From Haemonchus contortus (Eukaryota > Nematoda > Chromadorea > Rhabditida > Trichostrongylidae): 64,000 bases of DNA. Below, piece by piece: positions 34,246 through 48,370 of this stretch; within the stretch, counting starts at the first letter, position 1, and each line of letters opens with the position of its first letter. The notes below the pieces were generated by a model that was given only the letters and a program-made list of their open reading frames with translations, was not told the origin of the DNA and did not search any database. The translations under genes were made by a program, and so were the position numbers. The stretch spans positions 8,877,005 to 8,941,004 of the forward strand of contig LS997565.1 of NCBI GenBank assembly GCA_000469685.2, in the 5' to 3' direction.

Positions 34246-37139
34246 CTTGCCAAATTGATAAGCAACAATTCAGCTTGAAAAATGAATCGTATACAGTATT
34301 GCTCATATAAATATGGGATAGAAATTATGGGCATACGTATTGTACCTATTATTAGGGTTGAAATAAACGATAATGGAATTATTTATTCCTATGTGGGTCT
34401 TCATCGAATGAACGCTTTAATTATTTGGGAAAGTTCACCCAGAAACAGTTTAAATCACTGATCAAATAATCATTCTGTTTTGTATTATTCAATTACTCTA
34501 TAATGCTCGATTACTTACACAAAGAAAATCTTCAGAACACTCACCTCTTCAATGGTATTCAAAAAATGTACAGATTTTTGCATTGCGTTCTAATGATGGA
34601 TGAACAAAGAAAGAAGGCACACTGAAACACGATATCGATTGATATCGATCGGTAGACAACTTCGAAGACATCGCGAAGTGGGAAAGCGAAATGAGAGCAA
34701 ACAGGTTCATTTGAGAAAGCTAATTCAAAAATCAGTGGACAAGAAGACGTTGAACCGATCTCTAGAAAATTGGAGCAATGGCACGGAAATTAGGCACAGC
34801 TTGGGAACTGAATCACAAAACCTACTGGTATAATGTGAATACACGATTATGAGGAAATACGACTTGCAAGTAAGAAAATATAGTCTGGTCCAAAATCCTA
34901 CCGTAATCCTGACCGTTAGTGAATTACCCAAAAAGTCATTATGTCATATAAATGAGGTGTGGTGCGAGTGCAATACGACTAATACAGCTAATTTTACGAC
35001 GCATATTCATATAAGCGTTTATTAGAATTTGATCATTCATGGGATTTCCGTGATTTTCTCGAGTTTCTAAGAAATGCCCTTGGAAGGTAGTCAACATTTG
35101 CTAGGAAGGACCTTCCAGAACCAGCGAATAACTATCCCAAGGCCATGTGATCAGGGTTTACTTCCCCTTACTCCCGTTCGGAAGACAGTTGACCAGAGAT
35201 CCTAGGCTAATATTTGTCCTCAACATGGCCAGCTACTCCCAAGGACCGGTATCGATCCATAGACCAAAAATGAGAAAACATGACAGAAGGAATAGTGCTG
35301 ATAGGGAAATGTGTCCACAAAATAAACTGCCATAGAGAACGCTTTACTAGCGAAATGTATTTGGGGTCTTCATAAAAACTGATCCTCCTATATCTCCGTC
35401 TAGACAATGGGAAGGACATAAGAGCTTTGAAATTTGACCGGGTGGGACGTTCAAATAAAGGATGGATGACAAAGCTTAGACGTGAATGAATCTCTTCTCA
35501 AAACCCCCTAAGACCTTTTGCACATTGCAAAATCAGGGAAAAACCTACACCCCCACATAGGCAGAGCTATTTCCAATGAAAGCATAAAGTGTTAGGTGTA
35601 AATCGAGTCTGCTAAAAATCAGCTATGCACTCGGGTTCCAGTCAGGAATTGATTGTAAATTCGCCCCATAATTGCCCGTCATCCCGAACCATCCAGGACA
35701 TACCAAAACCACCCTACGGATCCACCCAAGACATATTACAAACGGCGTCGAAAGGGAAATATTCGTAGTTCGAGGACTCAAGGCACGGGGAATTGGAGCA
35801 GAGCGCGTGCGAGCTCCTCTACCACCCTCACGCGATATCTCGAGTAATCACCCACGTACTCTGGGCTTATTGTAAGTTGTGGGAGATCAATACATAAAAA
35901 TAGAGCTTGGGGTGTAGGCGATGAAGGCTGGGAACAAATATGAAGTGCAAAACGGAATTTCTATAACTGGGTATTCAAATGTCCGGATAGTAAATTGAGT
36001 TACTCTGAATAAACCTAATGGGAGGACCTTCGGAGGCTGAGCTAAATTTGAGCAAGAAAGTCCACATAGATCACATTTGTACAAGGCTGTCCACAGAGAC
36101 CATGAAATTCCGTGCTTGAAGGCACTACTCAAATCAAGAAGGGTTTGGAAGTGTGGGCTGGTTTAATTCGAAGGGGTTGCTGGACACCTGCCAACCAAAA
36201 GTGCTTTCATGCATGTTTACAAGAGTGTAAACAGGGTGGCAGACTTTGTAACCGAATTCCCACGGTCACAAGTGCGCAGGTGACAGTGGTTTTGAGGCAA
36301 TTCCCGTGATCATCCAAGGGCTATTACTATCATACCTTAATACTGTGTGTTCCAGTACATAGCAGGTGCGGTAAGCAGGAACACCGTTCCCGCGTATGGA
36401 ACGGAGCGGGCGATCTGCTTACTACATCTGCATGTCCGGGCAGAGTATAAAGTGGTGCTGAATCACCATTTACGTGAATCTTCCAGGAAAGAAAAGAAAA
36501 CGGGGAGAGAGGGATATGGGTGCTGGAGAGTGCAGGCGACACTACGAAATAGCGATCCATTAGGCCCTCCTACTGACAGCCTTCCTGAGACGGATTACTA
36601 AGCCATGGGAAATGGATTATCCGTAGAGCAAGCATCTCTTTGAGGTGAAGCTAAGCTTACAGTGTCTGTTGTCATCAGAGAAATGAAAGTAGCCTGTCAC
36701 CGATGTAAATAAGTGATTACGTAAATAACCACCATTGGGACGGTAGACAAACTCTTGAGGTGTGAAGAATGAGTATGGATGGTACTCATGACTAACATCG
36801 TCGAATAACATGGAGCCCAGGGAGTCAACTCCAGCCACTCAATACTTGCCTAGGGGATTGAGACTCAACAAGAAAAGCAAATTTCCGTTCTTCCAGCATT
36901 CTTGTTAAAAGACCGTTTGGAGCAAAGTTTTTCAAAAGTCGAAGGGATCGTTGATCACATCACATCATGCTAGATAGGGTGAAATTCGAGAATGTGAGAA
37001 GTATTTTCTAAGAAGATTTGATTTTGACCAAAATTCTCAACTGTAAAAGGAGATTTCGCCCAGTTTGGAAAGATAGGGCGAAAGAAAATTTCAAACAGTG
37101 CGAATGACAAGGAAAGCATCATCCCACATGTGGTCCCAA

Positions 37140-37360
37140 ATCGAAACTGCACAGGTAAACCAAGTCCCCTATTCCAAATAGGGTCGGTCAACTGGTACCA
37201 GACTCGTCTGGAAGGCACAAATTCAGTAACTTGCACATCGGCCGAACCCCGATGCTTGCAAGTCAGTGTCTAAGCCACATACCCATTTCAAGCGTCTCTA
37301 CGATTCTGAATCGAAGTCGAAAGCGGGCGCAACACAAAACGAGATTGATCAAGGCTAGAG
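37140..37360 (+). mobile_element. tRNA-derived SINE, 5'-truncated
   Basis: The body begins around GGTAAACCAAGTCCCC and contains GGTACCAGACTCGTCTGGAA, ACTTGCACATCGGCCG and CTACGATTCTGAATCGAAGT. It ends near GATTGATCAAGGC. The tRNA-like head is absent or unrecognisable. Confidence 0.68.
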
Positions 37361-38116
37361 GAATTGATTTATCTTGACTCATCGAATTCTCTTTGGAGTT
37401 ATTCTGGGGAGCTTAATGAGCTGAGTTCAGTGGTACATCCGAGACTGTTCCTTTACCGGGTACTGTAACCTTCAAGTTGAATTCGCGCTGATCCTCCGCT
37501 CTCATTTGGCATCATCCATGGCTATGATGTTTGTTCACTTCGAAAAGTTCCTTTACTGAAGTGCTTCCAACCTCGCCTCACCTAGAACATACCAAGCTCT
37601 ATGACATAATGAAAGTAAGTGTCGAACACCACTGCACTAGCTTTCGAGCATCTTATCAAATGCTCCCCTTATCCCCCTCCCCCTCCCTCCAAAACCCAAA
37701 TAAATGGAGATTGAGGCGTTGTAGTACCAACACAAAGAGCAGCTGTTCTAAAGAATTCTCCAGAGTTTGGGTGATTCATCAAAATGAAGGATGGTCAGTG
37801 TTATCAATAAGTATGACAGAGGGCTCTTCTCGAAAATGGAATACTTGTTGAAACCACCGAACATATTCAATAAACAGTGAAACGAGTGGCCATTACATTT
37901 GATTTTCGTCATCGCAACAGGTGTCCCAAAGGCAACATACAAATGAATGGGTAAAAAGAATGATTCGTGAAGATGAAGTTTGAAACCAACGGAACCAAGT
38001 GTCGACGTCATTTTATGCACTAGCGATTAATATTAATGAGATTGTCTACGTCGCTAGAAAGAAAAAGGAACGAAAGGAATACTCTCTTGGGTTTTGCTCA
38101 CCAAATATCAACATGT

Positions 38117-38301
<185 letters not shown>

Positions 38302-38436
38302 AACAAAACAGAAAGATTGCTTGTGAACAGGCAAGGTAACGAACTTTTCCGCTATCCTTAGTGTCGGAGTTGAGGGCCTTATCCAGACGAATGCTACTAT
38401 GTAAGAAAAATGAGGGTAAATTCTTTGGAAATTGAC

Positions 38437-38615
38437 CAATCTCGTCCGAGGGATGCGCCCCGCACTCGACCTCCATTCAGAATCGTAGTAGCGTATTGAA
38501 TGGTATGTGGCTTATACTATGGTCTTGCGGTGATCAGCCGGTGAACAGGTCAGTGCTTTTATCTTCCCAGACTAGTCTCGGGCCAATCAGCCAACCTCGG
38601 AGGGTTTGAAGGATA
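38437..38615 (-). mobile_element. tRNA-derived SINE, body and tail
   Basis: On the minus strand the copy runs from a GAGACTAGTCTGGGAAGATA segment through AAAAGCACTGACCTGT and GATTCTGAATGGAGGTCGAG to GAGATTGGTCAA near 38437. The head is missing. It lies about 135 bp beyond the CAGA microsatellite. Confidence 0.72.
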
Positions 38616-38859
38616 TCACGGCTATACACTGTTGAAACAACAGCATTCTTTACCTCTCTTTACCTCAACATGGATCTTTTGCTTTTCATAAAGCAACTGC
38701 CTACTTCGCGATACCGAAAACTTGAGCAAAAGTTGGCGACGATCGCCATAACAGTGGGAGATTCCAATAGAATTTTCGGGAAGGCACAAAAGTCCAGATT
38801 CTAACAGAAGAGAGACATCTGTGCTCCATGATGCTTCTCCATGATATTCAGGCATTAAA

Positions 38860-39200
38860 GCGAAGATGAACATTCGAGTTAGAGGTCTGGAGTATCGCAG
38901 AATTGGACCATCCAAGACGAGAGGAATCCCACCTACTGGCACTAGCTCTACTGTTGGCTCGTAATCAATCATAGGGATACTGACGCAATAACTTTGACGC
39001 ACTTGAGTCGTTTCGAAGAGGGTGTTCTCCTTTTTTTGGGCAATTCTGAGAGTCGAAAGAAGCGATTGTCTGAAGCGACTAGGATTTGGATCACGAGGGA
39101 CGTCAGAAAACCTAAAAACCTCTACTGCTGATCCGTAATCCATCATCGAAATACTGGGTTAAAAAAAGTATGATGCATTTGAGCCACTCCGAAGCTGTTG
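38860..39200 (-). repeat. Diverged ~171-bp tandem duplication within a 174-codon open frame
   Basis: On the minus strand two related modules are offset by about 171 bp: ATGGATTACGGATCAGCAGT near 39143 and ATGATTGATTACGAGCCAAC near 38972. Similar sequence lies on both sides. Because 171 is divisible by three, the frame 39146-38622 contains both modules in register (MDYGSAVEV and MIDYEPTVEL). I recognise no protein family and see no splice-consistent neighbour, so it is listed as a repeat, with a decayed coding origin possible. Confidence 0.5.
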
Positions 39201-42200
39201 TTCTCGAACTTCTTTTCACCACTGTGAGCGGTACTTGAACCAACATCTCCCTATGAGAAATTAATAATGCTGAACAGCGGTTTTCAAAATGAAAAAGAGG
39301 GTTCACCCACAACAATCAAAATTGGCGGTGGGCGAATAGGGCGGTGCCTTAATCTGAAACTCGTCATCCAAGTACGAGTCGTCTTGTTCCAAACATCAGT
39401 TTCAAAGTTTCAGTTTGTGAACTGTGAGCAATGACCTTTGGTGAGCACCGTTTTAGGAATAGCATCGGACGACAAAATAGACCCTAACAGCGATCTCTGG
39501 CTGTTGTTCTAAGCTTTCCTTGGCAGAACTGGATTATAACGGAAGAATAATCCAATTTGTTTCGGCGGCTATAGCCTCTACCTCGCCTACACACTTTTTA
39601 GTAAGTTAGGAAGGAAAGACTCGAACAATCGGCAATCAGCAGCATAACCAAATGAGGACATGCGTTGTCTGCCAGCCTGGTAGATCCTTATGAAAGCAGT
39701 ATGAACAAAGAGGAACAAGGAGGAAAGGGATAAAAGAGTATTGAATAACTTAGAGGATAGAGTTGTGTAGACTTTTTGCGAATGCAGATGTTTTCACTGA
39801 CTTCAGACAGATGTAGGCAAAAATGGTGGCAAAAAGCTCAGCTTGAATGATCAGTTCCGGGAATCGTACTATGACAACTGCCATTCTCACCACGCTCATC
39901 CCAAAGGGCCTAACCCGGAGGAATTCCGCCTTAACAAAAAAGTCTTTCCCCACAAATATGTCCGGGCAAATCTCACACTTGACTGGTTCTCTGATACGAT
40001 GTATAGACCAGGTCTGATGATTCGATTACTATTACGATACTGAACAAAATTCAGGGCAGCGGCACCTCCCAGGAGAGCGGACCCTCTGAAAATTTGTCAA
40101 AACTGAGCGACTCTGTTGACCTTCAATCGTTCGTTTTGGCCTATTATTTCACGTTCTGTAGCACGACTTGGAGCAATAGAATAATCGTACACATCTGTTG
40201 TGTGCACGATTGTTTGATTGGTGTATGTGCACGGCTGTGTACGATTCAGTCAGGCTTTGTCTTCAACACTCTCAGAAGCTGAGAAACCTGATTGATTTTA
40301 AAAACGACGATCCGACAGGACTTTACCGGCACTCGGGTGTATCTAGGAGCGTTATTTCTAGCCGAAGCTTCACCTCTTCCATTTAATCAAATACCTCGGT
40401 GGAAGACTTAAAATCAGTAGAATAGGGAGGAAAAAGCCGAAAATCTGAAGGTCGACATCAGTGGAGCTCGAAGAAACGCTGGAGAGGGTTATTTCAAAGT
40501 CGCAAAACTAGCCGAGTGAAAAATCTAAGAAGGGCTACGGTAGTTTTTCCACGTGACAGGTGATTCACTAGCGCTTAAAATCTGCCCCGGAACTAATTCG
40601 AATTTTTATGAAAAGTTTCCATGGAGACCTGGAAACCATGTAATTGCTATGTACTTCGAATAATTCTAGTACGAAATGGGATATGAAAAACTTCCAGAGG
40701 TGCTCATACAACTAGAAAAAAATCAACTATTTTTCCAAATGGTTGGGCCATTTTAATGAGCACATCGAGTCTTGAGCAATTCTGGGAAACAAGCTAACGA
40801 AGACGCCCATCTACCTTGCCTCCTACGAACGAAGGACTAAATACTGGGACAAATCTGATGCCAAAGCTCGTCTAGTCACCGGTTAGCAGGTGTATGGGGC
40901 GAATCTGCTACAAGAACGAAACATGAGAATCCGAATGCGCAGCTTTTCGCATATTTTGCTTAAGCCTTGGTCTAACCAGCTGACATGTCGTGAGGATGTC
41001 CTTGAGAGGTACGATGATCATAATATTAAAATAATCCCCAGATCCGGAGCTATCCAGTAAACAGTCAAGCACGAGAATGCCCCAAAAAGGTTCTATAATC
41101 CCGATACCGAAATTCTGAAGATGGAGCCGTCCGGTAAATAATCATGTACGTCCACAATTATGGCTTGAAAACATCTGAAGATTGGGTGGGAAGAACGTTG
41201 GCCCCACAAGAATGAAGGCGACCTTTAAACAGCCAGCTGGGATATGAGCTACACTTTTTTGATATTGTCAGGCTACATAGCAGAAGAAAGTCGAGAAAGT
41301 TCCAAGCGTTGGATGAGGGTTGGGTAAACTCCTAGGCGTGGGAAGGGCGCATTAGAAACTGAAGTCACCACTTTTTATGCGTCTAGAGGATGGTGCGGGT
41401 TGATTAAGGGTGTACAAAAAAGTATGCCTAAGGTGTTTGGAACTAAATAGAGTGAAATCTCGCGTGGGGTTTTTATACATCATATTTCTATGGCTGTCCC
41501 GGAATACCTAATCGCGCAGTATAGCACTGGTATGGAGCAAAATAGAAGTCAAAACGACTTCACGACTGAAGGATTCGTCTAGGGACATTTTTTCGTGAAA
41601 AGACTTTCACAGCCTCTTCCGGTGAGGCTAAGCCATTTGCACTACCCTAGCGGCAGATATACATAAAAAATACTGAGGATTGCCTCGAAACTAGATGTGG
41701 GCAGAAAATGTGTTGGAAGGAAATTCCAGTGACTCAATGGATTTCTTGCTCTATAAAGCGTCAGTACACAGCCTATGATAGATGGCGAAACCACACATTT
41801 GTCATATTTTTCTACAGATCTACAGATGTGGCGGAGCGTCAAGAGTAGTGCAAAGGGCGCTGCTGCAACATCTATGCTTAGCTTAGGAGGAATATCACAA
41901 GATCTGGACGTTCAATGATTAGATTCTGACTAGTTGATACAATTCGGTGCTCTTAGAAAAAAATACTACTTTATATATGTACAAAAGATACTATTTTATG
42001 ACCTGGAATGTCGGTGGATATAAGGAAGCACCGAGGATTCCCTAGAATTCTGATTGGAAGACGTCTACGGAGGATTAACCAACGACGACGTGTGTTCGTC
42101 CCTAATTCATTCCAAGAAAAGTGACAAACGCCCATCGAAAAATGTCAGGAGTCGAAATGGGTGATTGACAATGGATCCCGAGGATACGAGCGTAGTGAGA

Positions 42201-43048
42201 AAAAGGGGGTAACGGCTCCCAACCCGATCTCCCAGGCGAACGGCCCACCAGCTTTCTATAGAACGAATAGGCAGGACATTGACAAATTCTGATAAAACCT
42301 CACTCATAGTCGATTTTTAGTCACTGCCTTGAAAATGCAGGAGGAAAGCTAGAATCAGGGAAGATTTCTCGGTTTACTCGGGGAAGGTACGACGGAGCAA
42401 CTGAACTTCAGGCAACGATTCGATCCTTTGATCAGTGGGTGCCTTACGGCGCCTCTAGCTACTGAACTTTCTGTAACAACATTTTACAAAAGGTCTGGAG
42501 ATACAACCAGTCGTTGCTGTAGAGAGCAAAATGGAACATGTGCTCAGATCTGAGACACCATCATAAAGTACACGAGTATGCTCCGCCTTCAACGAAACCA
42601 AACGAAGGCCGTGTGAGGTTTTCCATGGAAAAACTGCATTGCAATTTCGTAGGGTTCCGAGCTTTCTAAGAAATTAATTGCTCTGAAGACCTATATTACC
42701 TATAAGGTTTCTGGCGATTAGTACTACTTCTCAGAAGGCCTGCCATACTATGAGCTTAATGGAGTTTTAGCACGCGATGTAATATCAAGATGGTTACGAA
42801 GGAGTCGTAGCAGTCACCTAAAGTTTCACCCCTTGGAATTGACTGAATGAATTTCAAGGTATGTAGGGAACATCCAAAGTTACCAACGACCCCATGTTCT
42901 GAAAATTGGAAGAAAAATGGGTGCTGGTGGGAGATGCTTGTGGGGATAGGTTGCACTGAAGCACAATTTTTCCCGTTGTTCCCTTCTTGCTGAACAACTC
43001 TACCAAGTACTACCTCCCAGACAACATAGAAGTGTCCCCGGGAATCTA
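39201..43048. other. No supported gene
   Basis: Opposed frames at 39750-40043, and short frames at 40094-40386, 41642-41842 and 42107-42307, have no recognisable domain or consistent splice structure. No SINE copy or simple repeat of note was found. Confidence 0.4.
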
Positions 43049-43318
43049 TGGCGTCAATCAATGACGTTTTGGGACGCGTCCCCAAATTCGACTTTCATTC
43101 GGAATCGTACTGGCATGATGAATGCGCGTACAGTAGAGGAGGGGTGGGAGGAAGGGGCTAAACAGTGACTTGCGGTGCCCACCCGATGTACAAGTCAGTG
43201 CTTTTATCTTTCCAGACGAGTCTGGTGGCAATGAACCGATCCTAGAGGGATGGAAGTCTTAATCGGTTGGGCGGGTACCTATCCACCTCTGCCCTACTCA
43301 GCCAGGGCACATTGCTCC
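43049..43318 (-). mobile_element. tRNA-derived SINE, near full length with degenerate head
   Basis: The minus strand shows GTAGGGCAGAGGTGG at the head end, CCACCAGACTCGTCTGGAAA and AAAAGCACTGACTTGTACATC in the body, GATTCCGAATGAAAGTCGA, and a tail ending near GATTGACGCC. The tRNA boxes are damaged. It carries a short insertion of GGGGAGG-like sequence around 43137-43160. Confidence 0.72.
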
Positions 43319-46300
43319 AGAAAGAGGATGCATCCGTTCTTGGCATGCTTCTCATCAATGCTCTATTGCCACTACATACGTAATGTAATAATTCAGGTAC
43401 GGTAAGTCTACTGGTTAGAAGCGCCACTTGCACCTGGATGTTGAGAGGGATCAAGTTGCTGAGTGAAAATGAACTGGTCCTATCTCCTGAGTTGCATTTT
43501 GAGCTATGAAGTGAGCTTGCCCTCAAACCCTTGCCGAATTCCGGAAGTTCTGAAATGCATATGGATCTCAGAAAAAACCATCGACGGCGGTCACTTGTCA
43601 TGTTATGATGGGCATCGTTGTGTGGTCATTTCTAAGGCTGTACTCCCTCCTACTCATACGAGAAGGTAATTAACGATTCGTACTGGTTCTGTGAATGCCC
43701 GGATTTCTCGGATTACATGGTTGTTCCATTTCGCATATGCCGTTTAACACCCGTTTCACATGGGAACCGTTTTTCTTCCCGCTCTAAGTCTACCCGGGAA
43801 TAGCTAATCAACTCAGCCCCAGCAACAGACAAGCTCAATCACGCATGCGATCCATGATTCTATTTTCTTTGCCATATCTCCCATTAGGGTCTAACCTTCC
43901 CAAATCGGGTCCAAGCATTAGCACATGTTCGAACAAAAGACATCCTTACTTCCTATTGTAGGAATATGCTTAATTTCTGAATTTAGTTGAATTCGAACAT
44001 AGGAAATACGGTATAAGGTGAAGTATAGTATGAAATACGTGAAGAGACGGAGTGTATTAATTGGGATCAGTAAGGAGAGGCTTTCATTGAAAAAGGTCGC
44101 TCATTAATCCAGTGGACAACGAAGGGTTAGCCATCCAGAAAGGTCGTTAGATGTGTGAATGAGTTGTGCAATCAATCAGGTCGAATTAGAAAGGAGCATG
44201 AGACATCATGGCGTATTTTGTTTCAGTTGATTAATTCTCACAGCCAACGACACCTCTGACCTTTTACGACTACGCTTTGAGTAGAAAACTCGAAATTCAG
44301 GCGGACCCTTCGAGGCTCCAGGTATGGCACTGCAAGATTTTCCCGGTCACGCCTTTCGTCGTCTGGGTGGGTTCATAGTACTAGAAAGTTTACCCGATGA
44401 GTTGCGGTAAGCTCTACTGTTGGGGAAATAGTGCAGAAGATCCTAGACCAGTGAATCCTAAAACACCTCGACTGGGAATCAAAATCATGGCACAACCCTG
44501 ACATATTCGTCGTCCTGCTTTCATCGCTGTCAATTGTAAGCTAGTCACGATCTGAAGATCGACATCATCTCCAAATCCCGACACTTCAAAGCTGGTTTTC
44601 GAAGGATCCCTTGAACTGGCTAAGCTTGTAGTAAGGAATAGGGTAGAGCATCTCTTGAGAGAATGGATTCCTGGGTCACGAAATTCTCTCCGTAACAGAA
44701 TTTCCCCACTCTATGCAGTCTAGAAAAACGGGTATATATAACGCATAGGCTCCCTAATCGCTATCCAATATAGACCCACCACACTTTCCTCAAAACAACC
44801 AAGCCCTCTTCCTCAAATAAACAAATAAAACTGCTTTGCCATTGATTCAATAAGGCAAGCTTGACCCTTCTGAAGAAACCCCACCAGAGGGTGATTTTGG
44901 CAAGTTTCAAGGGGATAGAGATGAGGGGGTATTTATTGAGCGAGATCCTTGGCAGATATCACGGTTTTTGTAAGTCTTAATTCTGCTCTGTATAAGTTCT
45001 CCCCTGGGACGTCTGAAAATGCACCAATGCCTTCATGAGCATCACCCTAGCTTCGCTGAACAAACAGGACGGATTCCCTGAATGCTCTCATTAGCACCTT
45101 ATCTTGGCGCAAATGCAGAGATCGTGGTGACACCCAGGGTATATTTAGAAAACAACGGAGATTGCTAGATACCAACGTCATCAGCAATTGGAATTGGCTA
45201 GGCGAAACTCGTCCAATACGGCTCGGGAAAAGCAATTACTATGAGCTTGTTGAGTGGAGAGAAAATTTTTCGTGCAGCAAGAAACATAGTCGTGCGAACA
45301 GTAAAATATGCACATAGGTGGGCGTGGCTGTGAGATTTTCACCTACCCACATGCTTTTTACACTATTTCTCTACTTTTTTTCACCATCATTATCCCACGA
45401 CCGGAATTGAACCGCGCCCAGAGCCTTACGCTCCTGCAATTTGACCGGCCGCAAGACGTCCCATATGTCGTAAAATCAAAGCACATACATATATGTAGGT
45501 TAACAGTACTCGACCTCCCAATCATAGCACTCGAACATTGCGAACATGCCAAAGTAGTGGCGAGAGCCCATGTGAGCACTCGGGAAGGGCTTTCTACCGG
45601 TGAACTCTTCCTTTTTGGCTGGAAAAAGTCAAAACTCCAACTGATAGCTGAAAAAAAGTTGAGCAGTTAACTAAAACCCAGACAACCCCTTCGTAGAGAC
45701 AGATAAATCATCGAAAAATGAACTAGCTCTCCCGAAAAATTTCATTTTTTGGTGACACTTAGGCCGACCTCTGTTACTGAACCGGAAAACATCATTGGTG
45801 CAAATTCAATGCTTGCTGACTCTTGCTTTTTCATATATCACGGTTCAAAACCTGGTTCGATTAGGACGGTAGAGGATCTCCTTGATCATGAAAGTAGACT
45901 GGGAAATTGTCTAGCTCTCGCTAAACACTCTTGCTAAGGTTTTTTCCAAATTCCAATAATGGCGGTGAAAAAACAGCTATCATAGCATTGCCTAAGTTTC
46001 GATTGAACGAAACCCTTCTAAGATCACAAAATGGAGCAAGAAATGAAGCATATCTCAGAGGATTTTCAGAGGACCATCCCACTATCCCCTATAGGTCAAG
46101 TAAGAAGATCTTTTCTGTAATCGCAAAGTAGAGAAGGAAATAAGGCGGATTTCAGAGGTGGAACGAAAGCACATTAATTTGTATTTCGGTGTGACTCAAC
46201 AGGTACGATGAATAAGCGATCTCAGAGAGCTATAAGTGCATTATCGGGGGAGAAAAACTTCTGAAGGGATTTGAAGGAAAAAAGCTATTGAATATGGTGA

Positions 46301-47989
46301 ACAAGAGCCAGCTTTTGAAAAAAAAGTTCACTAAAAGTCGTGTTCACAGGCAAACATTTCGAATTGACGTCATGGTGTGAAGGGCAACAGGATTCCTCGA
46401 TGCAACTAAGGCTGGGACGGAGCGCAATGGTTTTGTTGTGGTACTGGGGCATGGCGTAATAATTGCTTTACATGCACCATGCATCACAAGTAACCGATCC
46501 CACCCGCCTACGTTGTTTTTTGGTTCAATCCAGTAGAAATCCGAGAATTGCCGGATTAATGAAGCACATATTGCAGAAATTGAGACACGAAATATTGCTC
46601 TGCTATTCGATAGAACTCTTTGGCATATATTGGAACGCGGGAAGGCTTGGCGTTTCGTGTCTGGGTCGACCCAAGGGGCTCGAATACTGTCTCGGGTACG
46701 GGCAGCTCCAAGGTCAGGGTTTCCACCCTTTCAGGGTCGTCCAATGGGGACCTAAATCTGAGTATGCTGGGAATAAAAAAATAAGAAGTAAATTATGTTC
46801 TCTAGAAGTTTTTGAATGGTAAGAAATTGAATCAAATACGGCTTACTGGGGACAGGGGCTGCTTTAGCCTACATGGTCAAACATCGAACCCCTTAGGCTC
46901 CATCCCACCGAAGTTCTCCTCCAGGTCATAGACATTGAAGTTATTACATGGGGTAATTTGGGAAAAGTTAAGCAGTAGCAAACTTCTTTAGTTGGCAAGT
47001 CCAAACGATCATTCACATTGGTCCACAATTTTCAAGGAAAGTAAACGAGCTCATAATGAAGTGGGCCTATCCTATGCCTAACTGAAGGGGAAAGCGTGCC
47101 AATGAAGAACAAAGTTCACGAAGACGACTATAAGGGCCGAGTGACAGCTTTATGGGACGAGAACGCCCACAACCACACTCTCAATTGCATTGCTAGACGA
47201 CTTCCGTTCATAAACAGCCATAGAGTACTTCCGCCTCTGAAGCCACTGAAGAAATGAGCTACACAGGACTACGACTATAGCGAGCTCCAGTGTCAGTTAC
47301 TTTACTCACACTGCCTTATCACACTTACTCTAGAAAACCCTATAGAGACCCACTCTATACCCCTCCCCCCATCCGGGCAGGATACTAAATTTGGTCAGAG
47401 CCTACCCAATTCTTCTTAGAGTTTTCGAAGCTGTCTAGGTTCCGCTGACTCAATATAAAAAAAGGAGGCAATTGAAAGGATCGCAAACGTAGGCCTAAAA
47501 ACCCATAAGCTTGTTAAAAGGAAAATGAAGGAAAAACTGATTCTGAATGTCTTGGAATGCTTCTATGCCTTCAAGAAGGATTCCGATTTATTGGAGAAAA
47601 AGGAATTTTAGTCAGATCCTCGGAATGAAAGTATAGGTGGGACCCTTTTCTGCAGTGAAGTGTCCACAAACTAGTTCCAGGAACAATTTTCCAAGGACGA
47701 TACTCAAGAGCAGTTAATACGACTCCATCGCTGCAGCTCATTAGTCTGAGGTTCGAATTTCCACTAATGAAGGCAAATGATGAAAATTTAATTGGGAATC
47801 TGTTTCTTTTTGTAACAATTAGCCATACTGCTGGTAATGTCACTGCCGAAGGCTACATGTTCTGGTAGATATCGATGTTTAAAACTTTTTATAACAGGGT
47901 ATAAAAGCAAGTATAAGATATAGCCATACACAAGATTTTAGCGCTGTATATACATAGTGTGATGTGATGCATTAGATAAACGAGATATG
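43319..47989. other. No supported gene
   Basis: Frames at 43242-43669, 45047-45235, 45308-45670, 46463-46822 and 47571-47843 were read and none shows a known domain with consistent exon boundaries. A B-box-like GGTTCAATTCCGG lies on the minus strand at about 45395-45415, without a matching A-box. Confidence 0.4.
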
Positions 47990-48370
47990 ACTACATTATA
48001 AATAAATAAATGAACTAATGAATTAATAAATATGTAAACTGCAACACATAATATCTGAGATACCTGAGTAAATATCCTAGTGAATATGAGATATCGGAAC
48101 GTACCAGTAGAAATTCAAATTGAGCTACGTGATATAGTGTAGAATAACATAATATTATTCAGTAATGGTAATAATAAATAGTAAAATAAAATAAAGAGTA
48201 TTACATAAAAAAAGTTATAATAATAAATAATAATAATAATTATAATAACAATAATAATAATAATAGAAACAATTCTCTGATTCAATCAGATGGACAAACA
48301 AGAATTATCAAAATAATGCATATGATGTAAATGAATGAAATATTTTAATAAAGGAATAAATATAATAAAT
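47990..48370. repeat. AT-rich low-complexity tract (ATA/TAA repeats)
   Basis: The segment is dominated by AATA, ATAATA and TAAATAAA words, including an interrupted (AAT)n run at about 48218-48264. It has no coding potential. Confidence 0.8.

Larger units (their letters stand above)
32263..37139. other. No supported gene; small repeats and one SINE fragment only
   Basis: The frames 32514-32807 (plus) and 32770-32528 (minus) overlap on opposite strands and neither has a recognisable domain. A hairpin (33391-33416), a G run (33820-33831) and a SINE fragment (34140-34245) are listed separately. The frames 34600-34833, 35672-35875 and 36347-36601 could not be tied to a gene. Confidence 0.4.

Noticed and set aside
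39750..40043. Protein-like frames on both strands (one hydrophobic, one hydrophilic)
   Set aside because: Each is the shadow of the other, and neither has family motifs or consistent splice sites, so no choice could be supported.
45394..45455. Possible tRNA gene on the minus strand (GGTTCAATTCCGG)
   Set aside because: Only the B-box-like stretch fits. There is no A-box at the right distance and no acceptor stem.
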